Assembly: GCA_003024785.1 (NCBI GenBank)
Contig: PUQB01000153.1
Location: 1-64,000 of the forward strand
DNA from: Selaginella tamariscina
Taxonomy: Eukaryota > Streptophyta > Lycopodiopsida > Selaginellales > Selaginellaceae
DNA: 64,000 nucleotides
Direction of reading: 5' to 3'
Below, piece by piece: positions 11,570 to 22,648 of the stretch. The notes beneath the pieces are model-generated. The model saw only the letters and a list, made by a program, of their open reading frames with translations. It did no database searches and was not told where the DNA came from. The number at the start of each line of letters is the position of its first letter. Positions within the stretch are counted from its first letter, which is position 1. A program made the position numbers and the translations under genes.

Positions 11570-12660
11570 CTCCGTTGCCCATACGATTACTAGTTTTCTG
11601 CAACAAACCCACCTGCAAGAGAGGCTTCGTCATCTGGAAGCTCATCATCAGACATAATGGCCACCACAGGCACACTATCCGGAACATATGGTCGCCAGTT
11701 CGGATGTGGTAGACGCCAATCAGGATTCACATCACATGCCCGCAAGTATGTCCAGGTGCCCAACATGCCCAATAATGAACTTGATTGGGTCGACCTGCAT
11801 TGTTCTAATTCCTCCTGCCACAAATCCGTGGATTTTGACCACCATGAGCAGGAACTGGAGCAGGACGATTTTGTGGAGGTGGTCCACAGGGTGGCCCTGA
11901 GGTCAACCACAAAGGGCTTGTTGTGCGGGCACATATGCAGTAGCATCCACTTCCATTGGATCAGCATGCTAAATAGGAGGAGCAAGTAACCCAAGGGGAC
12001 CACAACCCTCACCAGGCACCAACTCAATTGTTGAGCTAGTGCAAAAGCTTCCTCCAATGTGGTAGGTTGAAGAGCCCGAATGAATCGAATGAGTTCAGGT
12101 CACATAGTCAGCCATAACATACCGAACTTAATGGGCTCAGGCATGTTAGGATATGCACACCGAGCTAAATCCCCGAATCTAATACTGAACTACATAATAG
12201 ACTCACCCATATTGCATGCAGTTGTTGGAAAGCATCATCTGAATCCTCAACTTTGCCAAACATATGTTTGAGGCATTTTGTCAATCGATTACTATTAGCT
12301 TAAATCTCCGCAGTGAATCCTTGAGCGCCAGACTTTCCAAACATGTAGGAAATTCTTTGAGAGCACGAGCCTCATCCCAACCATGGTAACGAACAATAAC
12401 CTGGAAATGATCAAACCAGTAGTATACATCATCTCCCGAATCACCACAAAAGATCGGGGTCGAACCCTCGGATTTGTGGCTTGTGAAGAAGACAAAGGAG
12501 CACTAGAAGCAGATCCCCCGGTAGGGGCTCATGCGGGGAAGAAGAGGATGGACCCTCAACAAGGCACTCGTGCATCAATAACAGTAGCAATAATGCTAAA
12601 AATTGTTTCCATATTCATTCCCATGGAAACAAGAAAAGGAAGAGGTGGAAGAAAAAGAAT
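11570..12660 (-). pseudogene. Ty3/gypsy gag region, frame-broken
   Basis: Lies between the 5' LTR and protease. Translated pieces in different frames give WFDHFQVIVRYHGWDEARAL and EEAFALAQQLS, which fit the plant gag capsid region. Stops and shifts occur throughout. A CxxC/H-containing stretch near 11750 may be the zinc knuckle, but it is degraded. Assignment rests mostly on position plus these short matches. Confidence 0.65.
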
Positions 12661-12661
12661 A

Positions 12662-12678
12662 CCCCACTTCTCCACCAA
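12662..12678 (-). other. Putative primer-binding site
   Basis: In element orientation the 5' LTR ends CA, then T, then TGGTGGAGAAGTGGGG. A TGG start one base after the LTR is the usual place for the tRNA primer site. I could not match it to a specific tRNA. It is not the initiator-Met type. Confidence 0.55.
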
Positions 12679-12896
12679 TGAAAGAACAGATAAATACGCA
12701 CAGAACGTGATAATTTATTCATATCAAAAACCCTACTTTATTCATGTACAGAACCCTACTTATATACAGGAGACCGTCTACCACATGGCACACATGTGAC
12801 ATGTGGCACTGACACATGGGGCCAGATCACCACCCATGTGTCACTACACATGTGTGTATATACACATGAGTATATACAGTATACAGCATCTTATCA
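12679..12896 (-). repeat. 5' LTR of the Ty3/gypsy element
   Basis: Partner of 6320-6513. An internal tandem duplication (AACCCTACTT...TTATTCATGTACAG) makes it about 24 bp longer. In element orientation it should carry the promoter. The divergence between LTRs suggests an insertion that is not recent. Confidence 0.9.
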
Positions 12897-12936
12897 AAAT
12901 TATATATCTATGTATGTAGACATATATTTTATCGGT
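12897..12936. repeat. 40-bp direct repeat abutting the right LTR
   Basis: Partner of 6280-6319; see that entry. Confidence 0.75.
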
Positions 12937-13524
12937 GTGGGCATATGCCCTGTGTGCGTGGTACAATATATATGTGTCTGTGTATGGACAAGACCTATGG
13001 TTGATAACCTACCATATTACAGTACATATTTATCATTCTTATATATAATAGATAATTAATTAAATAAGTATAATGTAACTACGGTAAATTACGTAGTTAC
13101 CATACAACATTTAGAATATAATATTAAAATTCCATTACTCTCTTTATTGTGCCTTCTAAATGATTTAGGTTTGTTACACTTAAGAATAATAGTAATATAT
13201 TTCAATTATATTATTATTTATACATGGATCTTAAATTTACAATGAAAGTGTATTTTCTTTTTTATAGTGTATAATTTAATTTTAAAATTTATATTAAAAT
13301 CACATTGTTATTTTTAAAATTATTATTTTTAAATTATAAATTTACATATTTTAATTTTAATTTTAAAATCATTACTGGTCGATCAGGCGGAGTATTGGTG
13401 ATCTTCAAACCTAATTTCCATTGCAAATTAATACATATAAATTGATTAATAAATTTACTACTGTTGTTTATTTTTTATCTTCTTTTTTTTTATGTATTTA
13501 CTTTGGCAACACACACACACACAT

Positions 13525-13556
<32 letters not shown>

Positions 13557-14060
13557 ATAAACTATGTATCCTAGCCACATAAACTTATATTCTGTCACTA
13601 TATAAATTCCACCCCACACGCGCGCACGCAGATGAGCTGAGTTAGCTCACTTTAGTTGGATGTGTGTGTCTACGTGCGTGTGCGAGGGTGGAGCTTTAAA
13701 CCCTAAACCCTAAGCCAATTAACCAAATAAGAGAAACCTCATATGGTAGCCGTTGCCTGTGTGTTGTTTAACATATACTGGATGAATGCATGTACACCTT
13801 AAATACATATATATACGATATAGAAATGTATATACAGTATGTATCTAGTTGGTTAAACTTGGTTCCAGTGTATAAAAACTTTCATGCGTGTGTGCTTGAA
13901 ATGAACACATATATAATGACAAATTACTACCTCGTATACATATAATATAAGCTACATTATGATCACTTACACAGATGAAACTCTAATGACAACAGACATT
14001 CTCTCTCTCTCACTCACACACACATGCTACAGGTGTAAACACTGATTCTGTTATATGCAG
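12937..14060. other. AT-rich intergenic DNA with microsatellites
   Basis: Holds a (CA)n(TA)n block at 13510-13560 and CG-rich ACGCGCGC at about 13617. A degenerate telomere-type motif is at 13700-13715. (CT)n(CA)n lies just before the CER1-like exons. No gene seen. Confidence 0.5.
13700..13715. repeat. Short interstitial telomere-type motif
   Basis: AAACCCTAAACCCTAAG: two plant-type (CCCTAAA) units. Too short to indicate a chromosome end. Confidence 0.6.
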
Positions 14061-14488
14061 GGAGGACTTCATAATACTAAGTGCAAGTGGCAATTGCAGG
14101 CCTATGTCTAAATTGTTACCCATATACCTCCAAACCCAGTACCCCATGTGGAATTGGATCGGGTTTGTATTCACCATCTTCTAGCACATAGGCCGGGTAG
14201 AGTTCCTCTACTACTGGTTCCACAGGGCACTCCATCACCATTACATCTACACGAGGTACCATTCGCACCACATTCGTTGTTCCAGACACAGTCTGTCACT
14301 GGAAATGTGCATCCCTTTCTCGCCTACCTTGTGGTCGTTCGGCTCCCCTGTTGCTGTTTACTCCATGGGTATCAACTCTCTCTTAATGTATGGTTACATA
14401 CTCTGGTTCAATTTTATGAACAATATTGGACACTGTAACTGGGAATTTCTGCCCTTGGCTCTATAAACCACTCCAGTACCCCATCGTA

Positions 14489-14551
<63 letters not shown>

Positions 14552-15650
14552 GCAGATTATAACTTACTATATGCAGATTTCATTCACGTCACCACACTCA
14601 AGTTCATGCAACTTCTGCTTGTATATGCCTCTCTATGACTACTTATATGGAAACTATGGATAAATCTTCCGATCAACTCTATATAGCAGCACGTCAAGGT
14701 TGGTCTCTCTCTCTCTCTCTCACGAACCACTTATACAGGGAGGAGGATGTTGTGTTTTTGACACATCCAGCGGACCTGTTATCTGTGATTCACTATTGTT
14801 TTGGTATACCTTCGTTTGCAGCACATCCATACGAGAGTGGTATATTCGGCTCGTACCCTTGGCTATTCCTTTAATGCTTCTTCTTTTGGCACTTGGAACG
14901 ACGTTTACTGTAGACGATTACATGGTTGATAAGCTGCATGTCCAGACTTGGGCCACACCCAGATTCACATCATGTGTATCGAGTATTCCTTGTCATGGGA
15001 GATCGAGGATCAATATGCTTATGAGAAGGCTATCCTTGCTGCACAAGATAATAAATTCCTTTAAGTACAATGACGTCTTATCTCTCTGTCCATCTGGGTG
15101 TGTATGTGTTTATATATACTAACTTCTTGAACACACACACACATCAGGATGAACAGCTGAATGCAAACGGAGCTGAAGAACAACGGAGACTGGAAGATAA
15201 ACGTAGAGGTTAAAGTTGAGCGTGCACATTGCAAGTTCTGCAGTTACCGCAAAAATATCACACGCTGAAGGTAAAGCTTGTTTATCCTGTGTGTGTGCGC
15301 GCGCGCGTGTGTATGTGTGTTTTGTATATAGAGAATGATGCATATTTATACATAGTACGCATATGCATATAATACATGTTTTATATTAATTATCAGCAAA
15401 TAATGCTATTGGTCCAGGCCATGGTTAAGTCTGTGCATGTTTTCAAAGCTTTGAAGAAGTGAATCCCTCAGGAGTTTCATCACAAGCTAGTTACGGTGGA
15501 TTCATTGGAGAAAGAGAAACAATGCAAGGGTGTGTGTGTGCGTGTGTGTTTATGTGGTGTGTATAAGTATATCCGTCTTGATCTTATATTTTACTTTGAT
15601 AAAGATATAGCCAGATACATATAATATGTATGCATGCATATTCTTATATG

Positions 15651-15683
<33 letters not shown>

Positions 15684-15747
15684 GTTGCAGACTTGGATAG
15701 TGGGGAATGCACTAGCAGCATCTGAACATATTATGTTAATAAAATAA
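14061..15747 (+). pseudogene. CER1: CER1-like very-long-chain alkane-forming enzyme, broken and truncated
   Basis: CER1/CER3-type proteins are ER membrane enzymes with a fatty-acid-hydroxylase-like His-rich core; they make wax alkanes of the cuticle. Plus-strand exons: 14061-14485 (VEFLYYWFHRALHHHYIYTR, RYHSHH, FNFMNNIGHCNWEF), 14577-14698 (HSRHHTQVHA; MDKSSDQLY), 14739-~15100 (EEDVVFLTHPADLLSVIHY; DKLHVQTWATPRF; YEKAILAAQD), 15148-15270 (DEQLNANGAE), 15418-15539 (IPQEFHHKLVTVDS) and 15691-15747 (TWIVGNALAASEH). These follow the CER1 order from the first His box to the C-terminal WLVG-type motif. The N-terminus (~100+ residues) and the C-terminal domain are missing. At least four frame shifts and internal stops are present. 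Several introns end in (CT)n(CA)n or (GT)n tracts directly before the acceptor. The family call is strong; the gene is non-functional as read. Confidence 0.88.
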
Positions 15748-16635
15748 AGTAAAACTACATTTTTAATCAGATTTTATAGTTTCCCGAGTGGAACTTTTCA
15801 ATTTGTGTTTTTCTATAATATATAGTTTTTATAAGGAGGATTATGTATATTAATTTAACAGATTGTACAATTTATAATTCAATCATTTAAATAATAAAAA
15901 TGTAAATATTTAACATTTCTTTAATAAATTTATGAAGAAATCCCTTTATAATCATTTTAATTAATTTCTTTGATCATGTTCACATATGTGGTACACGTCT
16001 AAAATGACTGTCCCCAACAAAAATATGTGGTGAAACTTTAAATGTGTATGTTTGAAAGAGAATTCATTACACACATATATATAAACGCGCGCATACACAC
16101 GCACGCACAGACACACAAGTGGGTGTTGATAGTGTTATCTCTAGACTACGGCTTTCTTCCTCACTATTGATATTGATAATAAATATAATAGTGAACGTTA
16201 TAATGTACATATTTGTTTATCTCTTAAAATGGACTTTAAAAAAAAAATTCTAACTTATATAATATATTAGATCTTAAATTTATTTTTCATTGTAGGACAT
16301 TTATATTATATAACATATATTTAGAATTTCTTAATCTGAAAAATTATATATTTTAATGTGGAGTTTCATTTTCCACTGAAAATATTATTATATATATAGG
16401 GAGAGCAGTCGGAAATGACGTATATTAAAAATATAAGACTTAATCTAATTTAGAGATTTTAGTTTCTTATTCTGTGATAAAATTAAAATAAATGTGGAAT
16501 TTTTCAATATGATGTATACACACATGCATATTTGAAGCACTTATTTCAGCATATACGTTTGCTCATTTTTCTGCTATAGTTTTATCACACTATAATATGT
16601 TATACTTTAGTAAATTTATAACTTGTAACATTTTA
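15748..16635. other. AT-rich intergenic DNA
   Basis: No gene or RNA seen. CG/CA-rich tract at 16083-16120. Confidence 0.5.
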
Positions 16636-17949
16636 TTATTTTTCATCATGAAATAACCTTGAGAAACACTCCTCGCCAAGCTCCTGCTGGAATGAGTCCA
16701 GATCTGCCAAGTTGGCAACATCGCCATCGTTTTCCAGAAACCGGGCACCAATCGTCCACAACGCTTTGGTGCTCATACGCAGAAGGACCTGCGCTCGGTC
16801 TTCTCCATCTGCTTGAACTTCTTCCGTGGCGGGCCAGACAAAGTCTGAGGGAGGATCACGCCGTCCGGACTATCATCCCCAAGATCATCTGGAAGAGCAG
16901 CCCACATACTAGACACGAATTCCTCAACTTCATCCATGTTTCTGAGCACCACCTGCCTCATTTCAATGCCAGTTACTGCATCTATCCGCTTGCAGTAAAT
17001 TGCCACTCCTCCTTTCTGCATATCCGTTATGAGCTGAACAAACGGAACGCACGATGCATCGGCCCAGAGAAAGAAGTCCATAAACGCCTGCCGTAATGAC
17101 CTCCTCGTCAAAGTTTTCCGTTTCAGCTCCACACCCAGCACAGCTCCCTGTGAAAAAGGTCCCCGAAAATTCTCATCACTGCAACCAGATCGTTCTTCGA
17201 GCTGAGCGTGAAATGCAGGCCCTCAAACTTGCGCCGTACAGTTTCCCGGTTCCCGTTCACCCATCTGATAAATCTCTTGCTTGCCACCCAGCCCTCCACG
17301 ATTTTACAGTATCCAACTCGCTGTTGCTCCTGGTACCTCTGATCCACAACTGCTCGTCTCCCAAAAGTTGCTCTAGAACGTCAGCATCGTCGCTTAAAAT
17401 GTTCCATCTTTGTCTTCGCTGACAGGCCCGACGATTTTCAGCGCCTGACGTACTAACTCGAAGTCATCAGCATTAATACCAGAGGCGCTTCGTGTAACGG
17501 AAACATCCTGTCCCAGAGCGTCAAGCTTCTGAAGAATGTTTTGAAGAACGGGAGTAAGTGGCAACGAAGCTAGCAAAATATATCATGGTTTAGTAAAACC
17601 GCAAAGCACACAACACCTATGACATCAAGCAAACACTCAATCGAGAGAAAGCACAAGCAAGCACTAGTGCCAACGATTACCTTGAAACTTGAGATAAACG
17701 GTGGCACCCTCGGGCCGCTGACTCTCCGTTAAGTCACACCAGGCCCGTTGTTCAAATACGCAACGCCCAAATCCTGGCCGATGCTTGTCTTAATGCTCTC
17801 AATCACTTCGCCCAGGCATGTCCCAATATCTGGCGTTACTGCTGCCGATGAGCCGTGCCGCTTTACCTCATCTTCTGTCGGATCTAACCTCTCCCACTAT
17901 CCACGATACAATAGAAAACAGTGAATACTTCCGCATCACCTTCATCCAT
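16636..17949 (-). pseudogene. Unrecognised multi-exon gene, frame-broken
   Basis: Balanced composition and long protein-like frames on the minus strand. In order: a possible start ATG at 17947-17949; a piece with RHGSSAAVTPDIGTCLGEVI (~17890-17740), then a shifted frame ending WCDLTESQRPEGATVYLKFQ at a GT donor near 17680. An intron with a TTGCTAG acceptor precedes the next exon at about 17570, which joins in phase (ASLPLTPVLQNILQKLDALG). Later pieces are LEQLLGDEQLWIRGTRS, FIRWVNGNRETVRRKFEGLH, RSLRQAFMDFFLWADASCV and a lysine-rich PPRKKFKQMEK. The last piece is LADLDSFQQELGEECFSRLF, ending HDEK at the stop 16636-16638. At least four frame changes. The basic KKFK patch could be a nuclear signal. 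I do not recognise the family. It may be lineage-specific. Confidence 0.6.
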
Positions 17950-18211
17950 GAAACCCTAACAACAGAATAACCCTCACTCTAAACTATCTTCCTTTTTAAA
18001 TAAAACTTTATGAATATCCCGTATTATTTAAATATTAAAATTATAATAAGGTTAATTCTGCTTAATTAACGACACTGTTTCCTTTCTTGCCTACCTGTGG
18101 GTTTTTGTGTGCTCAAGAAATCAAATATCCAAAATATCATCTTAGATTTAATTTAATTTGAATTTTTATAATACATTTACTATAATTATTAAAAAGTAAA
18201 TAAACACTGAT

Positions 18212-18258
<47 letters not shown>

Positions 18259-18334
18259 TTCTACGTCTTGCTACTGATTAAGTTATTAAACACTATTATA
18301 TTTTGCAAATAGTACAGTTGTTTATATACTATTT
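17950..18334. other. AT-rich spacer with a (CA)n tract
   Basis: A telo-box-like AAACCCTAAC lies just upstream of the preceding minus-strand gene (17951-17960), a common feature of plant leaders. A (CA)n run spans 18221-18256. Nothing else seen. Confidence 0.45.
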
Positions 18335-19210
18335 TTTTATGAATAACTGTCTATGAGAATGAAGAAGTCACAAACACACACACGCACACACACACCGGGT
18401 TTTTATACGTTCATTTACATGTGTGTGTACAATGTTTGTCATGAATATGTTTTTTCATATACATAGATATGTCTGTATATGTAAGTAAAGTCTCTATGTC
18501 TGTTATATATGTAGAGAGAGCGTATGTATAGGTCCTTCTATGAATAGATGTCTATGAGAGTGAAAAACATAGTCATAAACACAACACAGAGGGTTTTGTA
18601 TACGTACATTTCCATGTGTGTGTGTACAATATGTGTTCTTTTCATACACTACATATGTATAGTTCCTTTTGAGATGCCTAATGAGAGTGAAGAAGAAAAC
18701 ATAGTCACAAACACACACACAGAGGGTTTTATTACGTACATTTACATGTCTGTGTGCACAATGTTTGTCATCAATATGTTTTTATTTCATATACATAGAT
18801 ATGTCTGTATATGCAAAGTTCTATGTCTGCTATATATGGAGCGAGAGAGAGAGTTGTTTTCATACAGTAGGTCCTTTTTATGAATAGATAGATGTCTATG
18901 AGTGTGAAGAAAAACATAGTCACACACACACACACACAACACACAGTTTTATATACGTACATTTCCATGTGTGTGTACAATGTTTGTCATTAATATGTTC
19001 TTTTCATATACATAGATATGTCTGTATGTGCAAAGTCTCTTTGTCTGTGATATTTAAAGAAGAGAGAGAGAGAGTTGTTTTCATACATTATTTGTATAGG
19101 TCACACTGGGTTTCTATACGTACATTTAGATGTGTGTGTACGTACAATATTATTATGTTCTTTTCATATATATATATAGATGTCTATATATATACAGTCC
19201 CTATGTGTGT
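18335..19210. repeat. Degenerate satellite, about five units of roughly 130-225 bp
   Basis: Units start near 18335, 18541, 18671, 18881 and 19105. They share ATGAATAGATGTCTATGAG, then AACATAGTCACAAACACAC, TATACGTACATTTACATGTG, TTTTCATATACATAGATATG and GAGAGAGTTGTTTTCATAC. Short open frames on both strands only reflect the repeat. Confidence 0.8.
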
Positions 19211-19221
19211 TTGTTGATGAA

Positions 19222-19392
19222 TCTCCCTCTCTCTCTCCCTGCCTCCATCTCTTCTCTCCATCTCCCTCCCTCCCTCTCTCTCCCTCTCTCCCTCCCTCCC
19301 TCTCTTCTCTCCATCTCTCCCTCCCTCCCTCTTTCTCCTCTCTCTCCCTCTCTCTCCCTCTCTCCTCTCTCTCCCCGTCTCTCTCTCTCGAC
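19222..19392. repeat. ~170-bp pure pyrimidine-rich tract (CTCC/CT)n
   Basis: Almost uninterrupted C/T on the plus strand with CCCTCCCTCTCT repeats. Such tracts can adopt triplex (H-DNA) structure. Overlapping Arg-Glu or Ser-Leu open frames are artefacts. Confidence 0.85.
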
Positions 19393-19680
19393 AAGCTCTA
19401 AAAAACAAGTCATAACGCATTCGTTACTTCAGCAGATACCTTGAATATGACATACAGTCGACTATATATCATATATATATATATATTATATAATATTATA
19501 TTATATATATATATAATATATATATATAGTAAATGCATGTAAATATAGAAAAAAAATACTTATATATAATATATAGATATATATGCGGACATATACGTGT
19601 GCATGTAGAAAATATACAAAAGCTTTTAAATCTTAATTAAGTTGGATTAGATGCGAGTATTCAATAGGTATATACCTTAA
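19393..19680. other. AT-rich spacer with (TA)n
   Basis: (TA)n and TATAATATTATATTATA palindromic tracts at 19468-19528. No gene. Confidence 0.5.
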
Positions 19681-19685
19681 GGCTA

Positions 19686-19715
19686 TTTTCCCGCCAAGAA
19701 ATAGATTTTCGCGCC
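19686..19715 (+). promoter_or_regulatory. Two E2F-type sites upstream of the primase gene
   Basis: TTTTCCCGCC (19686-19695) and TTTTCGCGCC (19706-19715) both fit the TTTSSCGC consensus bound by E2F/DP. They lie 26-55 bases before the ATG. E2F control of DNA-replication genes at G1/S is well established in plants, so the sites support the primase call and suggest S-phase expression of the parental gene. Confidence 0.8.
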
Positions 19716-19740
19716 ATTTGCTAGGGTTCTTGAGCCGGTT

Positions 19741-20128
19741 ATGGAGGCAGGGAAGGGCGATGATCCGATGCAGATTGAAGGAGCGGCGGTGGTGCCACAG
19801 CAGAGCGAGTTCGATCCAGACTATTTGCGGGTCTACTACAGTAAGATTTTGTCATTTCTTGTTTTGTTTGTTTTCTGCTGGAATCTGTGTGAATCCGTCT
19901 TCTATGCTGATTTTCGGTGTTAAAATGTATGTGTTCTGTTTTGAAATGTGTGTGGAAATCTGCGTCCGAAATCTATCTTGCATTTTCAGGACGGTGCCTA
20001 GATGCACAAATGGCTTGCATACGGAAACGGTATGTATTCAATTCCGATTATATAGCTGAGAGATTGTGTACAGGTGTATATATACACACGTATACTATTT
20101 ATTCTTATATACCCGTATATACATATTC

Positions 20129-20165
<37 letters not shown>

Positions 20166-20296
20166 GATATACTTATTAAGAGTATGCTTATATCTATAGA
20201 TGGAAATCGTGTATAAGGACATAACTACATTGCATCAACACACACACACACATGCTATAGGAGCAGGAACCTTTAACAACACAATTAATACGATTG

Positions 20297-20339
<43 letters not shown>

Positions 20340-20862
20340 ATAATATGTTTATGTTTATGTCTGTAGATGGGATTGTGATTCTTCTTATTTCGGAAGACGA
20401 GAGTTTTCTTTTACACTGGAGCATGACATCTATCTGAGGTACATGTCATTTCGTGATGCTGCCGAACTCGAGTCTACCGTGTGTGAGAAGAATCCTTACA
20501 AAATATGCATTGGAGCTGTCTATAATGTTGATACATGCACAAATAAATATATGTATCTGATTGTTTATTTTCATTGAACTTTTTGTTTTCTACGTTCAGC
20601 TCATGCCAACGTTCAAGTGATCGAGTATTTGGTCCTGTCGAAAAGGAGCTTGTTTGGGACGTTGTAAGTATATTAAATAACGTCGGTGCATATAGACATA
20701 TATAGAGATACAGCGTGTAAGTATATCTTGTCTAATGGATTGATGTATAGGATATGACAGATTATGATGATATTCGGAACTGCTGTTCTGGACCCGACAT
20801 TTGCTTGGATTGCTGGCCGCTTATGACCATTGCCATCAAAGTTGTTGACACGGCTTTGCGAG
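19741..20862 (+). pseudogene. PRIM1: DNA primase small (catalytic) subunit, 5' part only
   Basis: The primase small subunit makes RNA primers with DNA polymerase alpha. Exons: 19741-19840 (EFDPDYLRVYY), 19990-20029, 20367-20552 (WDCDSSYFGRREFSFTLEHD; AAELE), 20600-20663 (RVFGPVEKELVWDV) and 20751-20862 (DMTDYDDIRNCCSGPDICLD; WPLMTIAIKVVDTALR). Joining exons 4 and 5 restores VDMTDYDD, the DxD metal-binding motif of the active site. All junctions keep phase. About 167 residues of a usual 420-450 are present. The next expected block, the conserved GRRGVHCWVCD region, is absent: after the donor at 20863 only microsatellite and AT-rich DNA follow to 22.1 kb. Exon 2 is a poor match to the usual segment. 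The gene is therefore truncated, not frame-broken. Intron 2 (337 bp) holds (GT)n and (TA)n tracts; intron 3 is 47 bp. Confidence 0.9.
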
Positions 20863-21712
20863 GTATCGTTTGTGTTTGTGTATACACGGATACTTGCATA
20901 CACACACACACACACACAAATATGTATGCACAGATACGTGTGTAGATTCATATGATGTATATATGGACAGAGTATGAACTAACATAATGCTAGTTGAAAA
21001 TAACTATGACGCTCGTATCTAATATAAATTAAATTTAAATTAAAGCTTTAGTTTAAAGAAAATTGGACTGTACACAATTCTTTTATCAAAAAAGATTAAT
21101 TATTATTTCGTATAACCCTTTATAAATGCTGTGTTAAAAGACATTGCAGTTAGTACATGCAACATGTAATATAAGTGGCAGTGTCAATGTATTAAGACCC
21201 CCTGATAACTCATACATAAATTATAAAGACACATACACACACACGCACACGCAGACATACATATATGTGTAAGTGTGATTTATATTGCGATTGTATATAA
21301 AACAAAACAAAGATATGCATAACAAATTTTAAATGAATATAATCTTCTTAAATCATGGAATATGTTAAAATAACTATAATTTTGTTAAATAAATACATAC
21401 ATTTCAAATATCAAATACGTTAAATAAGACAAATTATATAATTATATATATCTAAAAGCGAAATAATAAAATTATATGCATATAGAATTTGAATTAATAA
21501 TATTGTTGTGATATGCTTTTCTCACGTATAGCAGAAATATTTCTTCCTCGAGCATATACCACGTTGTATCTAACACACCAGTATAACAAATATATAGGTG
21601 CGTGTGTTTGTGAGAGAGAGTATTCATTTAGAAGTATCCGTGTATATATACATGCTTATGTATATATAAATACATCAAAATGTATATACATAGACATTTC
21701 CCTTTATATGTG
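20863..21712. other. AT-rich DNA replacing the primase 3' half, with a dispersed repeat
   Basis: No primase exon is visible. From about 21585 the TATAACAAATATATAGGTGCGTG...TATTCATTTAGAAGTATCCG dispersed repeat begins, ending at 21711. Confidence 0.55.
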
Positions 21713-21870
21713 ACTTACTGGAAGAACTACAATCCTGGAACATTACAGTAATAACAGGTTTAAAGCTGTTAATCTTCAAGTTTAGCATTGTATTAGTGAA
21801 AACAGTGATTTCTCATGACCACCAGTCTCCAATCCTCGAAGACTATACCTGTATGTAGAGCCTTATACGA
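21713..21870 (+). pseudogene. Exon relic, 'WKN/CSNHRF' family
   Basis: Plus-strand GGAAGAACTACAATCCTGGAACATT...TTTAAAGCTGTTAATCTTCAAG matches minus-strand copies at 25.40-25.49, 53.77-53.84 and 60.59-60.66 kb. Best copies read WKNWNIAAITGLKFLILEFS. Each copy lies next to the same dispersed repeat. The protein is not recognised. Confidence 0.55.
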
Positions 21871-21889
21871 TAATATATATTGAACTAAG

Positions 21890-22114
21890 TGTGTGTGTGT
21901 ATATATATATATACGGGCGTGCCTATACATCACATAAACGTGTTAATATCGTTTATTAATGAGTCCCCACATATATATAACATATGCACGCAAACATGTG
22001 TATGTGTATATATATATAATGAAGATACATCCATATATACACAAAACTTTGTAAGAAATATGTTAAGATATTGTTTTGACATGTGTATACATTCCCTATA
22101 TATACATATATGTG
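21890..22114. other. AT-rich spacer
   Basis: ACAAAACTTTGTAAGAAATATGTTAAGATATT at about 22043-22074 is a partial extra copy of the flanking direct repeat described next. Confidence 0.4.
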
Positions 22115-22339
22115 TTATAAAGGTATACATATGTATGTGTGTCACACACAACGTTTATAGAGAATCTTAAGATACTCTAGATATTCATCACTTATGGGCA
22201 TAAAAGCATATATAAAAAAGAGATATCTACCCGAAAATTGAAACAGAACACACATATAAAACTTTATTAAGATATTTAATCACATAAATGCATATATACA
22301 CGTAAATATATATGCACAAATATCTAATGCCATACATAC
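22115..22339 (+). repeat. Direct repeat flanking the 22.6-24.5 kb gene, left copy
   Basis: TTATAAAGGTATACATATG, CACTTATGGGCATAAAAGCA, ATCTACCCGAAAATTGAAAC, ACTTTATTAAGATATTTAAT and CAAATATCTAATGCCATACA recur in order at 24536-24870. Confidence 0.8.
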
Positions 22340-22347
22340 ACACACGC

Positions 22348-22384
<37 letters not shown>

Positions 22385-22648
22385 AGTGAAGTAATCTATG
22401 TATGAATGTACTTACACACGTGTTGTATAAATGTCGAAATACGTTAGATTTCTCTCTCTCTCTCACACACACACACATACATAATTATAATCATATTTAT
22501 GTGATCTATTTATTTACATATTTCATAAATAATACGTTAATATTTTAACTCATGAATACAACAATATAGTGCAACATGAAGCATAATCAAATAAAACCTT
22601 ATATTGATTTGAGTTTGTAAATAAAAATGAAATAAATCACCTGAAGCC
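22340..22648. other. Microsatellite spacer downstream of the gene
   Basis: (GT)n at 22360-22385 and (CT)n(CA)n at 22451-22476; the rest is AT-rich. Confidence 0.5.

Larger units (their letters stand above)
6320..12896 (-). mobile_element. Degenerate Ty3/gypsy LTR retrotransposon
   Basis: A ~6.6-kb element read on the minus strand. It has short LTRs (194 and 218 bp) that start TG and end CA in element orientation, a primer-binding-type site next to the 5' LTR and a purine tract before the 3' LTR. The domain order is gag, protease, reverse transcriptase, RNase H, integrase, which is the Ty3/gypsy order. Its composition is more GC-rich than its surroundings. Every coding domain has stops or frame breaks, so it cannot encode its own polyprotein. 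A ~135-bp AT/GT-rich insertion lies at about 10795-10930 between protease and reverse transcriptase. About 1.85 kb without a recognisable domain separates integrase from the 3' LTR. Confidence 0.93.

Noticed and set aside
18335-19210. Possible CRISPR-like repeat array
   Set aside because: Units are long, degenerate and lack uniform spacers; this is a eukaryotic satellite.
19164-19444. Five overlapping Ser-Leu or Arg-Glu open frames
   Set aside because: They are products of the pyrimidine-rich tract; both strands are open because of the repeat.
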